DNA of 64,000 bases from CAVOXO01 sp963700425 (GTDB lineage: Bacteria > Actinomycetota > Acidimicrobiia > Acidimicrobiales > Microtrichaceae), in NCBI GenBank assembly GCA_963700425.1, contig CAVOXO010000003.1, positions 62,001 to 126,000 of the forward strand, read 5' to 3'. The notes beneath the pieces are model-generated. The model was not told the DNA's origin. It ran no database searches and saw only the letters and a list, made by a program, of their open reading frames with translations. The position numbers were made by a program, and so were the translations under genes. This document shows, in pieces, positions 38,986-48,315 of this stretch. Position 1 is the first letter of the stretch; the number at the start of each line of letters is the position of its first letter.

Positions 38986-40488
38986 TCAGGATTCGTCGTG
39001 GATCTGCAGCATCCCGCCGAGGACCCCGATGTAGGCGGAGCCGTCGGGGCCGACGCTGATCGTGCCCCAGGTGTTGTCGAAGGTCCGACCCTCTCCGGCG
39101 AGGACCTCGTAGGCGACCTCGCCGGTCTCGACATCGAGGGCGGTCCACCACCATTCGTCGGCGCCGTCCGTCGCGGGCTTGGTGTAGGTGTAGACGAGCC
39201 CCGAACCGACGGAGAGCTTCGCGGTGGCGGAGGGCGCCGGAACACCCGACTCCCATGCGATCGAGCATGACCCGGCATCGCGGTCGATGTCGACGCGAAC
39301 GAGTCCGCCGGGGACGGAGAGCCCTCCTTCGAGCGTCGTCATGTTCTGGTACCCGAAAGTGTTCTGGATGATCACCGACGAGTCGACACCGATCGGCGAG
39401 TTCTCCGAGGCGCTCGCGCCGCGCTCGAAGACCGGTACCGTGCACAGGGTCCGTTCTCCCTCGACCTCGCTCGCCCGGTGCATCACCACGACCTCGATGG
39501 GGTCGGCGCCGCTTCCGATGGCCACGAGGTCGGATCCCAACAACGTGGGCGTCGATCCCGACCCATGGCTGATCTGGCCGGGTCGCGAGTCATCGGAACG
39601 GTTGTAGGTCTCCCGCCAGACGACCTCGGGTGTTCCGTCGTCCGCGGCGCGGAACGAGTACATGGCGTGGTCCGACACGATGAAGACGCCGTCGGGTCCG
39701 ACCGCGAAGCTGTTCTCGATCTCCTCGCCGTCGAGGACGATCGTGCGGACGTCGCCGGTCTCGGGGTCGACGGTGCCGACCACCCCGAAGCGCGACACCC
39801 ACCAGTAGGTGCCCTCCCAGTCGGGCAGAACCGATGTGACCGCGTCGCAGTTGCCGATCGGCTCGAGATTGTCGGGGTCGGAGAAGCAGTCGCGCTCGGT
39901 CACGTACGAGACCAGGTCGTAGGACTCCTGCTCGACGAAGTGCGGTCCATCCGCGGTGTCGTCGATGGCGACGACCCTCAGCACCTGATCGGAATCCACC
40001 AGAACGACCCGCTCCTGGTTGTCGAGGAAGAAGTACGCCCCGCCGGAGGTGTCCTCGAAGATCAGCTGGAGATCGCCGGTGTACAGCGCCTCCGCCGCGC
40101 TGGGACGCGGTGGGAAGAGGACGCTGTCGAGCATCTCGAGCGAGTCGGGATCGACGAGTGCCAGCTCGAAGTTCTCCCGGCGACCGCACACCGTGACGAT
40201 GCGTCCCTCGCGGTCGAAGGCATGGCCCGCGGAGAGCGCTCCGAATTCCGCGAGACGCACGGTGGTGGAGTCGCCCTCCGGACCGGAGGGTCGGTGTGTA
40301 TCGCTCGCGAAGCTGTCGCCGTGCATGTTGTTCGACGCGCTGTCGGCCATGAAGGGATGCGTGGGCACGGTGGGAGGTGTCGTGGTCGCGCTCGGTCCGT
40401 CCGCGGAATCGTCCGTGCCGGATGTGCATGCGCCGATCGCCGTGGCCATCGTGAGCCCGATGGTGATGAGCCGTCGTCCCGCTCTCAT
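38986..40488 (-). CDS. Lipoprotein with PQQ-like beta-propeller
   Basis: A 500-residue exported lipoprotein (lipobox IGACTS). After a Thr/Pro-rich linker it shows repeated propeller-like blades: DREGRIVTVCGRRENFELALVD, DNQERVVLVDSDQVLRVVAID, VGTVDPETGDVRTIVLDGE, VGPDGVFIVSDHAMYSF and SVGPDGSAYIGVLGGMLQIHD. No cofactor-binding residues can be assigned. Its ATG overlaps the beta-lactamase-like gene's stop (ATGA), so the two are coupled. Confidence 0.83.
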   Translation of the reverse strand: MRAGRRLITIGLTMATAIGACTSGTDDSADGPSATTTPPTVPTHPFMADSASNNMHGDSFASDTHRPSGPEGDSTTVRLAEFGALSAGHAFDREGRIVTVCGRRENFELALVDPDSLEMLDSVLFPPRPSAAEALYTGDLQLIFEDTSGGAYFFLDNQERVVLVDSDQVLRVVAIDDTADGPHFVEQESYDLVSYVTERDCFSDPDNLEPIGNCDAVTSVLPDWEGTYWWVSRFGVVGTVDPETGDVRTIVLDGEEIENSFAVGPDGVFIVSDHAMYSFRAADDGTPEVVWRETYNRSDDSRPGQISHGSGSTPTLLGSDLVAIGSGADPIEVVVMHRASEVEGERTLCTVPVFERGASASENSPIGVDSSVIIQNTFGYQNMTTLEGGLSVPGGLVRVDIDRDAGSCSIAWESGVPAPSATAKLSVGSGLVYTYTKPATDGADEWWWTALDVETGEVAYEVLAGEGRTFDNTWGTISVGPDGSAYIGVLGGMLQIHDES

Positions 40489-41675
40489 TGGGGTTCCGCG
40501 CAGACTCCGGCACGGTTGCCGAGCGACGATCCCCGTCGACCCATACGGATCGGATCACGATCGATTCCGTTGGTGAGATAGGCGAACGACAGCCCGGTGG
40601 AGGGGTCCGCCCACGCGATCTGGCCTCCCGCTCCCATGTGGCCGAACGTCTCAGGCGACACGGTGTGACCGAATCCGCGCATGGCCGACCTCCCGTCGTC
40701 GCCCGCCACGATCAGACCGAGCGTGCGGTTCGACGCGACGCCGACCATGGGGTCGGCCATGTCGCAGAGGATCTCCGACGTCCCCGAGCGGAGCACGTCC
40801 GGATCCCACATGTCGCGTGGGTTGGCGATCATGGCCTGGCCCAGCATTGCGAGGTCCGCCGCCGTGCCGACCGCCCCGCCGCCCGGCACGCCGATGCGCC
40901 GGTACGCCGACGTGTTGAAGGCCAACAGGTGCTCCTCGGTGATCTCTCCGATCTCCGCCAGGTCGAGACCGGCGATGCCCGTGGCGGCCTCGACCTCCTC
41001 GGGAGTGGGCGGCTCTCCGCATGCGACGAGGTCGACGATGTCGTCCTGAGCGCCGTCGGATACGCCGAGGCGGAGGCGGTCGAGGCCGAGCGGTTCGGTG
41101 ACGCGAGTGTGCACGAAGAGGCGGAAGTCGTCGCCGGTAACCCGTTCGAGGATCTCGGCGAGCACCCAATGCGCCGACGTGGGGTGGTACTCGAAGCGGG
41201 TTCCGGGCTCCCAGTTGAGACGCCACTGTGAGAACCGGTCGAGGCGACGGTCGTTGTCGTCCCAGTCGGTGGGCACGAACGGCGCAGCGGGAATTCCGGC
41301 GGTGTGGGTGAGGAGGTGCTCGACGGTGATCACGTCCTTGCCGTTGGTGGCGAACTCGGGGATCACCTCAGCAGCCCGGGTGGACCGTGAGACCAGACCG
41401 TCACCGATGGCCGACCACATGGCTCCGGCCATGAGGATCTTCGTGCAGCTGAAAGCGACGTAGCGCTGGGTCGGCGTCGCGTCGCCGAACGTGCGGGCGG
41501 CGAGGAGCCGACCTCTGTGGGCCAGAGCGACCTGGCACGAGGGCAGCAGGCCCGAGTCGATCTCGCGGTTGCAACGATCGAGGAGCTCGTCGACTCGTGA
41601 AGCGTCGGCTCCGGATTCCTTGACCTCGGCGACGGGGTGCCCGCCGGGATCGTCGATACGGACGGCGGTGTTCAC
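40485..41675 (-). CDS. Serine hydrolase of the class C beta-lactamase family
   Basis: A 396-residue enzyme without a signal peptide. SCTK within VAFSCTKILMAG is the SxxK motif with the nucleophile Ser, YHPTSAHWVLAEILE holds the Tyr motif, and GHTVSPETFGHMGAGG is the KTG-equivalent HMG region. This is typical of EstB/LpqK-like esterases rather than true lactamases. The GTG start at 41675 overlaps the acyl-CoA synthetase stop (GTGA). It may release acids that the synthetase then activates. Confidence 0.88.
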   Translation of the reverse strand: MNTAVRIDDPGGHPVAEVKESGADASRVDELLDRCNREIDSGLLPSCQVALAHRGRLLAARTFGDATPTQRYVAFSCTKILMAGAMWSAIGDGLVSRSTRAAEVIPEFATNGKDVITVEHLLTHTAGIPAAPFVPTDWDDNDRRLDRFSQWRLNWEPGTRFEYHPTSAHWVLAEILERVTGDDFRLFVHTRVTEPLGLDRLRLGVSDGAQDDIVDLVACGEPPTPEEVEAATGIAGLDLAEIGEITEEHLLAFNTSAYRRIGVPGGGAVGTAADLAMLGQAMIANPRDMWDPDVLRSGTSEILCDMADPMVGVASNRTLGLIVAGDDGRSAMRGFGHTVSPETFGHMGAGGQIAWADPSTGLSFAYLTNGIDRDPIRMGRRGSSLGNRAGVCAEPQ

Positions 41676-43276
41676 GACGGCTCCTTCTGTCCGGTGGCGA
41701 CTGCGTTGGCCCAGCGGTAGTCGGGCTTGCCACTCGGCTGCCGGACGATGTGATCGACCGTGACGAGCACGGTCGGGAGCTTGTACGACGCGAGCCGCCC
41801 GCGTCCGAATTCGCGGAGGTCGTCGAGCTCGACGGCGCGGCCCGGCCGTTCCTCGACCACGGCGACCACCCGCTGGCCCCACCTGTCGTCCGCCACGCCC
41901 GTGATGACCACATCGGAGACGTCGGGATGCCCCTTCAGCGCGGATTCGACCTCCTCGACGTACACCTTCTCCCCGCCGGTGTTGATGCATTGTCCCGATC
42001 GGCCCAGAACGACGATCGTCCCGTCGGCCTCGACCAGCGCCTCGTCACCGGGAAGTGCCCACCGCACACCGTCGACCTCCACGAACGTGGCCGCGGTCTT
42101 CTCGGGGTCCCCGTGGTAGCGGAGGGGTACCCGCCCGCCGCGTGCCAGGCGTCCGACCGTCCCCGAACCCGGTGTCACCGGTGCGAGGTCGTCTCCGAAT
42201 ACTGCGGTGCGGTCGTCGACCTGGAGGCGGGGTGCCCCGAAGGGGTCGCCCTCAGGAGGGCTGCCTCCGAGTTGACCCGTCTCGGACGCGCCGAAAGCGT
42301 CGACGACGACGAGGCCCGGAAACCGGGCCGACAGGCGTTCCTTGGTCGAGGGGGAGAGGATGGCGCCGCCACTGCCCAGGGCCATCAGCGACGACGTGTC
42401 GAGTCCGTCGGCTTCGGTGTCGAGCGCGTCGAGGAGCGGGCGGGCCATCGCGTCTCCGACGATCACCACGATGTTGACGCCCTCTTCGGCGACGAGCCGC
42501 CAGGTGGTGTCGGCGTCGAAGCTCCCGCCCGGCACCAACACCAGCGTGCCGCCACCGAACAGGGTGTGGAAGGCCAGCCATTGGGCACTCGCATGCATCA
42601 AGGGTGGAACGGGAAGGGCAACCAGCCCCGGGTCGAGTACCCGGTCGGCCAACTCGGAGGCCTCGGTGATGACGTTGCCGAGTTGCATCGGATCGCCACC
42701 GCCCATCGCTGCAAAGAAGATGTCCTCGTGTCGCCAGAGGACCCCCTTGGGCATGCCGGTGGTGCCACCCGTGTACACGCAGTACAGATCGTCGCCCGAG
42801 CGTCGGCCGAACGACGGCTCCGCCGACGCGGCAGCGAGTGCGGCCTCGTAGTCGACGCCGGCTCCCGAGGTCGGCGAGCCGTCGTCGACCTGGAGCACGA
42901 CCCGTTGCTCGACCATGGCCTCGAGAGCAGCGTCCACCGTGTCGGAGAAACGCCGGTGGTGGATCAACCCGACCAGACCGGCGTCGCGGTACAGGTAGCG
43001 AAGCTCGCTCGCCACGTAGCGCCAGTTGATGTTCACCGGTACCGCCCTCACCTTGAAACAGGCGAGCATGCCCTCGAGATACTCGGTGCCGTTGACCAGG
43101 TGGAGCCCCACGAAGTCGCCAGGGCCGATGCCCGAGTCGGACAGGTGGTGGGCGAGGCGGGTGGCCCGCTCGTCGAGGGCGGCGAACGTGAGCCGACGCT
43201 CGCCCGCGACCACCGCGACGGACCCGGGAACGGCTCCCGCCACGCTCTCGAACAGATCCGCCAGGTTGAAGTCCAC
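41672..43276 (-). CDS. AMP-forming acyl-CoA synthetase
   Basis: A 534-residue ANL ligase with an intact frame. Motifs are VYTGGTTGMPKGVLWRHED (P-loop), DAFGASETGQLGG (A5), GDEALVEADGTIVVLGRSGQ, NTGGEKVYVEEVE and the C-terminal RQPSGKPDYRWA with the catalytic Lys. It activates a medium- or long-chain or aromatic acid with ATP and CoA. It is coupled to the beta-lactamase-like esterase and lies divergently from the WS/DGAT gene across about 95 bases, suggesting a lipid-related unit. Confidence 0.92.
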   Translation of the reverse strand: MDFNLADLFESVAGAVPGSVAVVAGERRLTFAALDERATRLAHHLSDSGIGPGDFVGLHLVNGTEYLEGMLACFKVRAVPVNINWRYVASELRYLYRDAGLVGLIHHRRFSDTVDAALEAMVEQRVVLQVDDGSPTSGAGVDYEAALAAASAEPSFGRRSGDDLYCVYTGGTTGMPKGVLWRHEDIFFAAMGGGDPMQLGNVITEASELADRVLDPGLVALPVPPLMHASAQWLAFHTLFGGGTLVLVPGGSFDADTTWRLVAEEGVNIVVIVGDAMARPLLDALDTEADGLDTSSLMALGSGGAILSPSTKERLSARFPGLVVVDAFGASETGQLGGSPPEGDPFGAPRLQVDDRTAVFGDDLAPVTPGSGTVGRLARGGRVPLRYHGDPEKTAATFVEVDGVRWALPGDEALVEADGTIVVLGRSGQCINTGGEKVYVEEVESALKGHPDVSDVVITGVADDRWGQRVVAVVEERPGRAVELDDLREFGRGRLASYKLPTVLVTVDHIVRQPSGKPDYRWANAVATGQKEPS

Positions 43277-43371
43277 GCCAGCTCTCCTCGCTTGGGGCGC
43301 CGCGCTCGTCGACGCGCGAATATACCCAGGTTCGGTCTGTCCGAATCCAAGCGGTGAGGGGGAGATTCGCA

Positions 43372-44760
43372 GTGGAGGTGATGACGGGTCTCGATTCGCG
43401 GTTCTTCTACAGCGAGACCCCCACGGCCCACATGCACACCCTCAAGATCGTGGTGGTGGACGTGAGCGAGCGTCTGGACCCGCTGACCCCGGCGGTGTTC
43501 ATCGATCTGCTGTCGGAGCGACTGGACCGGATGCCTGCACTCCGGCGCCGTGCCATCGCCATCCCCTACCGGCTCGGTCAACCGGTGTGGATCGACGACG
43601 CGGATCTCGATCTGAGCCGCCACATCCGTTGGCGGATCGCTCCCGCCCCCGGTGGCCTGCGTGAGTTGTCCGACATCGCGGCTGAGATCGCGGCCGTACC
43701 CCTCGACCCGGAGTTGCCTCTGTGGGACATGACCGTGGTCCACGGCCTCGAGCGGAATCGGGTGGCGGTGATCGTCAAGCTCCACCATGCGGTCGCGGAC
43801 GGGGGAGCGGCCGTGGCCATGTTGGTCAACGCCTTCGTGACCGATCCCGGCGAGGCGATCACCGAACCCGCACGTCCCGAGCCCGTGCCGACCCGCCCAC
43901 AGCTCCTGGAGGTGACCGCACGCGTCCGTGCCGATCAGGTGCGAAACCTTCCGCAGCTCGGCCGCGAGATGTACAGGGGAATGCGGGCGGCGAGGCTGGC
44001 CGGTCAGGAAGCGGAGGGTGCGCTGGCCATGCCGTTCACCGGCCCGAAGACGCCCCTGAACGTATCGCTCACGCCTGCGCGGACGTTCGCCATGGCGGAG
44101 CTCCCCATGGTCGATCTGCTGACGGTCAAGCGATCGGCCGGCACGACGCTCAACGTCGTCTTCCTCACGCTCGTCGCCGGCGGGCTGCGCCGCTACCTGG
44201 CGGCTCGAGACGAGCTGCCCGACGCGACGCTGGTCGCGGGAGTGCCGCTCGGGACGATGATCGATCCGACGAGACTGAGCGGGAATCACGTCGACAACAT
44301 GTATGTCCCGCTGGGAACCGACATCGCCGACCCGGTCGAACGGTTGCGGACGGTCGACGGAGCGGCTCGTGCCGCTCGCGGTGTCCGGGCGGCGCTGGGC
44401 CACGAGATGTTGGAGCGCCGGGCCGCCCTCACCCCGCTTCACCTCTACCCGCTCGGGCTCCGGCTGTGGGCCCGCAGTCACCTGTCGAACCGGGTGCGCC
44501 CGCCGATCAACCTGATCGTGTCGAACGTGGCCGGCCCCCGTCTTCCGTTGTCGACCGACGGAGGGGTGATCAGCGGCCTGTTCTCCGTGGGACCGATCCT
44601 CGAGGGGATCGGGATGAACGTCACGGCGTGGAGCTATGTCGACCACCTCAACGTGGCAGTGCTGGGATGCCCGACCAGCCTGCCCGACCCTTGGGAGTTC
44701 ATTCGAGGCGTCGAGGAGGAGCTGGACCAGCTCGGCGAGCTGGTGCTCACCGATCGTTGA
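43372..44760 (+). CDS. Wax ester synthase/diacylglycerol acyltransferase (WS/DGAT)
   Basis: About 462 residues. The catalytic motif KLHHAVADGGA (HHxxxDG) lies near residue 138, and the second half includes NLIVSNVAGPRLPL with the conserved SNVPGP-type turn. Enzymes of this family use acyl-CoA to make triacylglycerol or wax ester storage lipids at the membrane. The GTG at 43372 has GGGGGAG seven bases upstream; ATG 43381 is an alternative. The facing acyl-CoA synthetase could supply its acyl-CoA. Confidence 0.9.
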   Translation: MEVMTGLDSRFFYSETPTAHMHTLKIVVVDVSERLDPLTPAVFIDLLSERLDRMPALRRRAIAIPYRLGQPVWIDDADLDLSRHIRWRIAPAPGGLRELSDIAAEIAAVPLDPELPLWDMTVVHGLERNRVAVIVKLHHAVADGGAAVAMLVNAFVTDPGEAITEPARPEPVPTRPQLLEVTARVRADQVRNLPQLGREMYRGMRAARLAGQEAEGALAMPFTGPKTPLNVSLTPARTFAMAELPMVDLLTVKRSAGTTLNVVFLTLVAGGLRRYLAARDELPDATLVAGVPLGTMIDPTRLSGNHVDNMYVPLGTDIADPVERLRTVDGAARAARGVRAALGHEMLERRAALTPLHLYPLGLRLWARSHLSNRVRPPINLIVSNVAGPRLPLSTDGGVISGLFSVGPILEGIGMNVTAWSYVDHLNVAVLGCPTSLPDPWEFIRGVEEELDQLGELVLTDR

Positions 44761-44833
44761 CGGCGAGGCAGAACCCATCGGCGGTGAACTAAGCAGGGGA
44801 CGGCACCGACCCTCATCAGACGGGAGCACGACC

Positions 44834-46754
44834 ATGACCGAGCAGGATGCGCTGGCGCTCAAGGCCGCGAGCGAGGCGACGCGGCGTCGGCTCTCCGCCG
44901 CGGTGGTCGATTTCGACGACGCCACCGACGAAGCGGCGGCCCGCCGCGGGCTGGTCGCCGAGCACCCCACCGGACGCATCGTTCACAAAGGACACCAGCT
45001 GTGGGACGTCGCCGACCGCGACTTCATCCGGGCCGATGAGAACGCGCCCGACACCGTTCACCCCGGCCTGTGGCGTCAGGCCCGACTCAACTCGATCCAC
45101 GGGCTGTTCGAGGTGGCCGAGGGCGTCTGGCAGGCCCGCGGCTACGACATCTCCAACATCACGTTCATGGCCACCGACTCGGGCTGGCTCGTCATCGATC
45201 CCCTCACCACGGAGGGGACGGCGGCGGCGTGTCTGGAGCTCGCGAACACGTCGCTCGGTGAGCGGCCTGTCGTGGCGGTGATCTACACCCACAGCCACGT
45301 CGACCACTACGCGGGGCGTGAAAGGGGTGACCTCGGTCGAGGCGGTCGACGCCGGGGACGTGCGGATCATCGCTCCCGACGGATTCATGCGCGAGGCGGT
45401 CGGGGAGAACGTCACCGCGGGTCCGATCATGCAGCGTCGAGCGATGTTCCAGTTCGGACCGCTGCTCGCGCCGGGCCCGCGGGGCCACGTCGACTGTGGC
45501 CTGGGAATGTCGATCCCCGTCGGGGAGGGCGGGCTCATCCCGCCGACCGAGACGATTGTCGAGACGGGCGAGGAACTCGACATCGACGGGCTCCGGGTCG
45601 TCTTCCAGAACACGCCCGATGCCGAGGCGCCGGCCGAGATGAACTTCTTCTTTCCCGATCTCCGTCTGCTGTGCATGGCGGAGAACTGCACCCACACGCT
45701 GCACAACCTCTATCCGATCCGCGGGGCACAGACCCGCGATGCACTGGCCTGGAGCAAGTACATCCAGGAGGCCCTCCACATGTGGGGCGGCTCGACCGAC
45801 ACGATGTTCGCCAGCCACCACTGGCCGCGTTTCGGCGGCGACGACGTTCGGGCGTTCCTGGCTCTGCAGCGTGATGTCTACCGCTGGATGCACGACCAGA
45901 CGATGCGACTCGCCAACCACGGCTTCACGCCCGACGACATCGCGGATCAGCTCTCGATGCCCGACAGCTTCGCCTCACAGTCCCACGTCCAGGGCTATTA
46001 CGGGACCGTCTCGCACAACGTGCGGTCCGTCTACAACCGGTATCTCGGGTGGTACGACGGCAATCCGGCCCACCTGCATCCGCTGCCTCCCGCCGATGCG
46101 GGCGCCCGGTACGTCGAGATGATGGGTGGAGCGGACAGCGTCGTCGGTGCAGCCCGCGAGTACTTCGACCGCGGTGACTACCGCTGGGTGACCCAGGTTC
46201 TCGATCACGTCGTCTCGTCGGATCCGGACAACGCCGAGGCCCGCCGGCTCTCCGCCGATGCCATGGAGCAACTCGGCTATCAGGCCGAGTCGGCGACGTG
46301 GCGCAACGCCTACCTGTGCGGAGCCGGGGAACTGCGGTTCGGCTCGCTCAACCTGGGACCGATGATGCCGCACCGCACTGCCGAGGCGATGAACGCGGAG
46401 CAGATCATCGAGATGATGGGCGTCAGGTTCGACCCGACCCGATTCGGCGCGGCGGCGACGATCATCCTCAACATCTCGGATCTCGGCGAGACACACCTGG
46501 TGGGGGTCTCCAACAGCGCCATCCATCATCAGGCCACGCCGCCGGACTCCGACGTCGACGCGGCCGACGTGGTCGTGACCGTGACGAAGCCGGCGCTCGT
46601 CGACCTGACCCACCACGCCGACCATCACGACGCCCACCTCGCGGCCGGCGATCTCGCCGTCGACCGCGGTGACGGATCGGTCTTCAGGGCCTTTCTCGAC
46701 GCTCTCGATGTCTTCATGACCGCGCCACTCGTCGAGTTGCAGCGGCGACGCTAG
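44834..46754 (+). CDS. Linear primary-alkylsulfatase (SdsA-type MBL), one frame break
   Basis: About 640 residues, cleaving sulfate from linear primary alkyl sulfates. THSHVDHYAG gives the metal ligands His153, His155, Asp157 and His158. Further motifs are MCQ-region EMNFFFPDLRLLCMAENCTHTLHN, FASHHWPRFGG, the dimerisation helices and a C-terminal SCP2-like lipid-binding domain. The frame breaks at about 45321: GGGGCG probably lacks one G, after which GVKGVTSVEA continues in the right place. GGGAG precedes ATG 44834. It follows the WS/DGAT gene by 73 bases. Confidence 0.9.
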
Positions 46755-46853
46755 GCGCGACCGAAGGCCGCCATCCCGATCGCAGGCGCAGGCGAACACC
46801 GCGTCGTAGGCTGGGTGCGCCACAGGGGGCTTCACCGGAGGGCAGGTGACACG

Positions 46854-47240
46854 ATGTTCCAGCGGATCGTTGCGGGAGCGAGCCGAGCCGAGAGCGCCCG
46901 ATCGGTCGGGCGGCAGGCGGCCGACATGGCCAATGCCATGGGTGCCGAACTCCATCTGGTCTCCTGCTTCGACCCGTCCGAGAATCGGGAACGGCCGGTG
47001 GACGCTCATCTGCAGGATCTGCTGGACTCCCTGGGCCGGGCCGCGAAGGGCTCCGTGGTCACTCACGTGTTGCCCGAGGATCCGATCGACGGGATCCTCG
47101 CCGTCGCCGCCGAGTGCGACGCTGACCTCATCATCGTGGGCAACAAGGGCCTGCGGGGTCCTCGCCGCGTCCTGGGAAGTGTGCCGAAGGCCGTGAGCCA
47201 ACGCGCCGACTGCGCCGTGCTGATTCTTCCCACGACCTGA
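46854..47240 (+). CDS. Universal stress protein, single domain
   Basis: A 128-residue UspA-type protein. It opens MFQRIVAGASRAESARSVGRQA and carries the nucleotide-binding signature GNKGLRGPRRVLGSVPKAVSQRADC, close to the GxxGx9GS ATP motif. GGAGGG lies upstream of ATG 46854, and a TAGGCT hexamer lies at 46807-46812. It may bind ATP during stress or energy limitation. Confidence 0.9.
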   Translation: MFQRIVAGASRAESARSVGRQAADMANAMGAELHLVSCFDPSENRERPVDAHLQDLLDSLGRAAKGSVVTHVLPEDPIDGILAVAAECDADLIIVGNKGLRGPRRVLGSVPKAVSQRADCAVLILPTT

Positions 47241-47275
47241 GTCCGGCGGCGGTCCGATGTCGTCGGCGCCGGAGA

Positions 47276-48277
47276 TCAGTTCGACGACGTACCGAAGAGC
47301 CGCGTGTTCGGCGCGGTTCCCACCGTCACCGGTATCGCCGGCATCGTCCGTCGGCGCCGCAGGCGGAGCAGGCCGAACCCGGCGGCGATGAAGGCGCTGG
47401 AGAGGGCGACGTTGGGCAGCGGTGATCCACCGGTGGTCGGAAGGCCGACCACGCTGGGGCTGGTTGAGGTCGTCGAGGTCGGGGTGGTGGCGACGCCCTG
47501 AACCTCGGTGCCGTCGGTCCCCGGGGGTGTCGTGCCCGCAGGCACCACCCCTGCGGTGTCGGACCCGTCGGGACCGAGGGTCGTCATCGTGGTGTCTCCG
47601 GGCGTCCCGCCGTTGATCGTCGTGGTCGGCGCCACCTCGGTGGGCTGTGTGGTGGTGGTCGTGGTGCTGGTCGTGGTGGTCGTCGTCGTCGTGGGCCCGC
47701 AGCCGGATCCCCACCACTGGAGGGCCGACCACGTCGGTGGGAAGTCGAAGAGCAGCGGACCGTGCATCGGGCCGGTGCTCGGTTGGATCCGATCGGGTGT
47801 CCGGCCGGTGACGACGTCGAACTGAACGGGTGCGCAGCCTTTGGTGAACCGGACCGTCGTGACGCCCGCCTCGACCTCGATCGTCGTCGCCTCCACTTTG
47901 TCCTGGGGCCACGGATAGAAGAAGTTCGGTGGCATGGAGTAGACGACCGCGGTGACGGGTTCGCAGATCGGGGCCGTCGCGTTGATGGTGACAGTGAAGT
48001 AGCGGTCTGTGTTGGTGGTGCTGCCCGTCGCGGCGTCACGGGCCGGCAGACAGTCCGGACGGCCGGGCCCGGGATCGTGGGTCACCGTGATCGCCGACGC
48101 CGGCGGGCCAGGGTCGGCAGCACCAACGGGCGCGGAGACGCCCAGGCAGAGAGCCGTCACTGTCGCGACACCACCCAGGGTGGCCGAGGCGGCCCGCACC
48201 GCCGACCGTTTGTTCCGCACCGACGACAACGGTACACCTGGGTGAGACGGGTGAACAGGTGCGACATCGGCCGACAC
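47276..48277 (-). CDS. Cell-wall-anchored (LPxTG) protein with Thr-rich stalk
   Basis: About 333 residues. A signal peptide (ATVTALCLGVSAPVGAA) is followed by a beta-rich domain (YFTVTINATAPICEPVTAVVYSM) and a Thr/Pro/Gly stalk beginning TTTTTTTTSTTTTTT. The sorting signal is GLPTTGGSPLPNVALSS with a hydrophobic stretch and RRRR. Unusually, about 22 residues follow the RRRR. The start is uncertain; GTG at 48220 would give a more normal signal peptide. No sortase gene lies in the window. Confidence 0.82.
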   Translation of the reverse strand: MSADVAPVHPSHPGVPLSSVRNKRSAVRAASATLGGVATVTALCLGVSAPVGAADPGPPASAITVTHDPGPGRPDCLPARDAATGSTTNTDRYFTVTINATAPICEPVTAVVYSMPPNFFYPWPQDKVEATTIEVEAGVTTVRFTKGCAPVQFDVVTGRTPDRIQPSTGPMHGPLLFDFPPTWSALQWWGSGCGPTTTTTTTTSTTTTTTQPTEVAPTTTINGGTPGDTTMTTLGPDGSDTAGVVPAGTTPPGTDGTEVQGVATTPTSTTSTSPSVVGLPTTGGSPLPNVALSSAFIAAGFGLLRLRRRRTMPAIPVTVGTAPNTRLFGTSSN

Positions 48278-48315
48278 CGCGTCGTTCGGGTGTCACTGAA
48301 CCCGATCCAGGGCAA

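Noticed and set aside
45975..47912. Long minus-strand frame opposite the alkylsulfatase, Usp and LPxTG region
   Set aside because: It spans three genes and has no domain; the real LPxTG gene is in another minus-strand frame.
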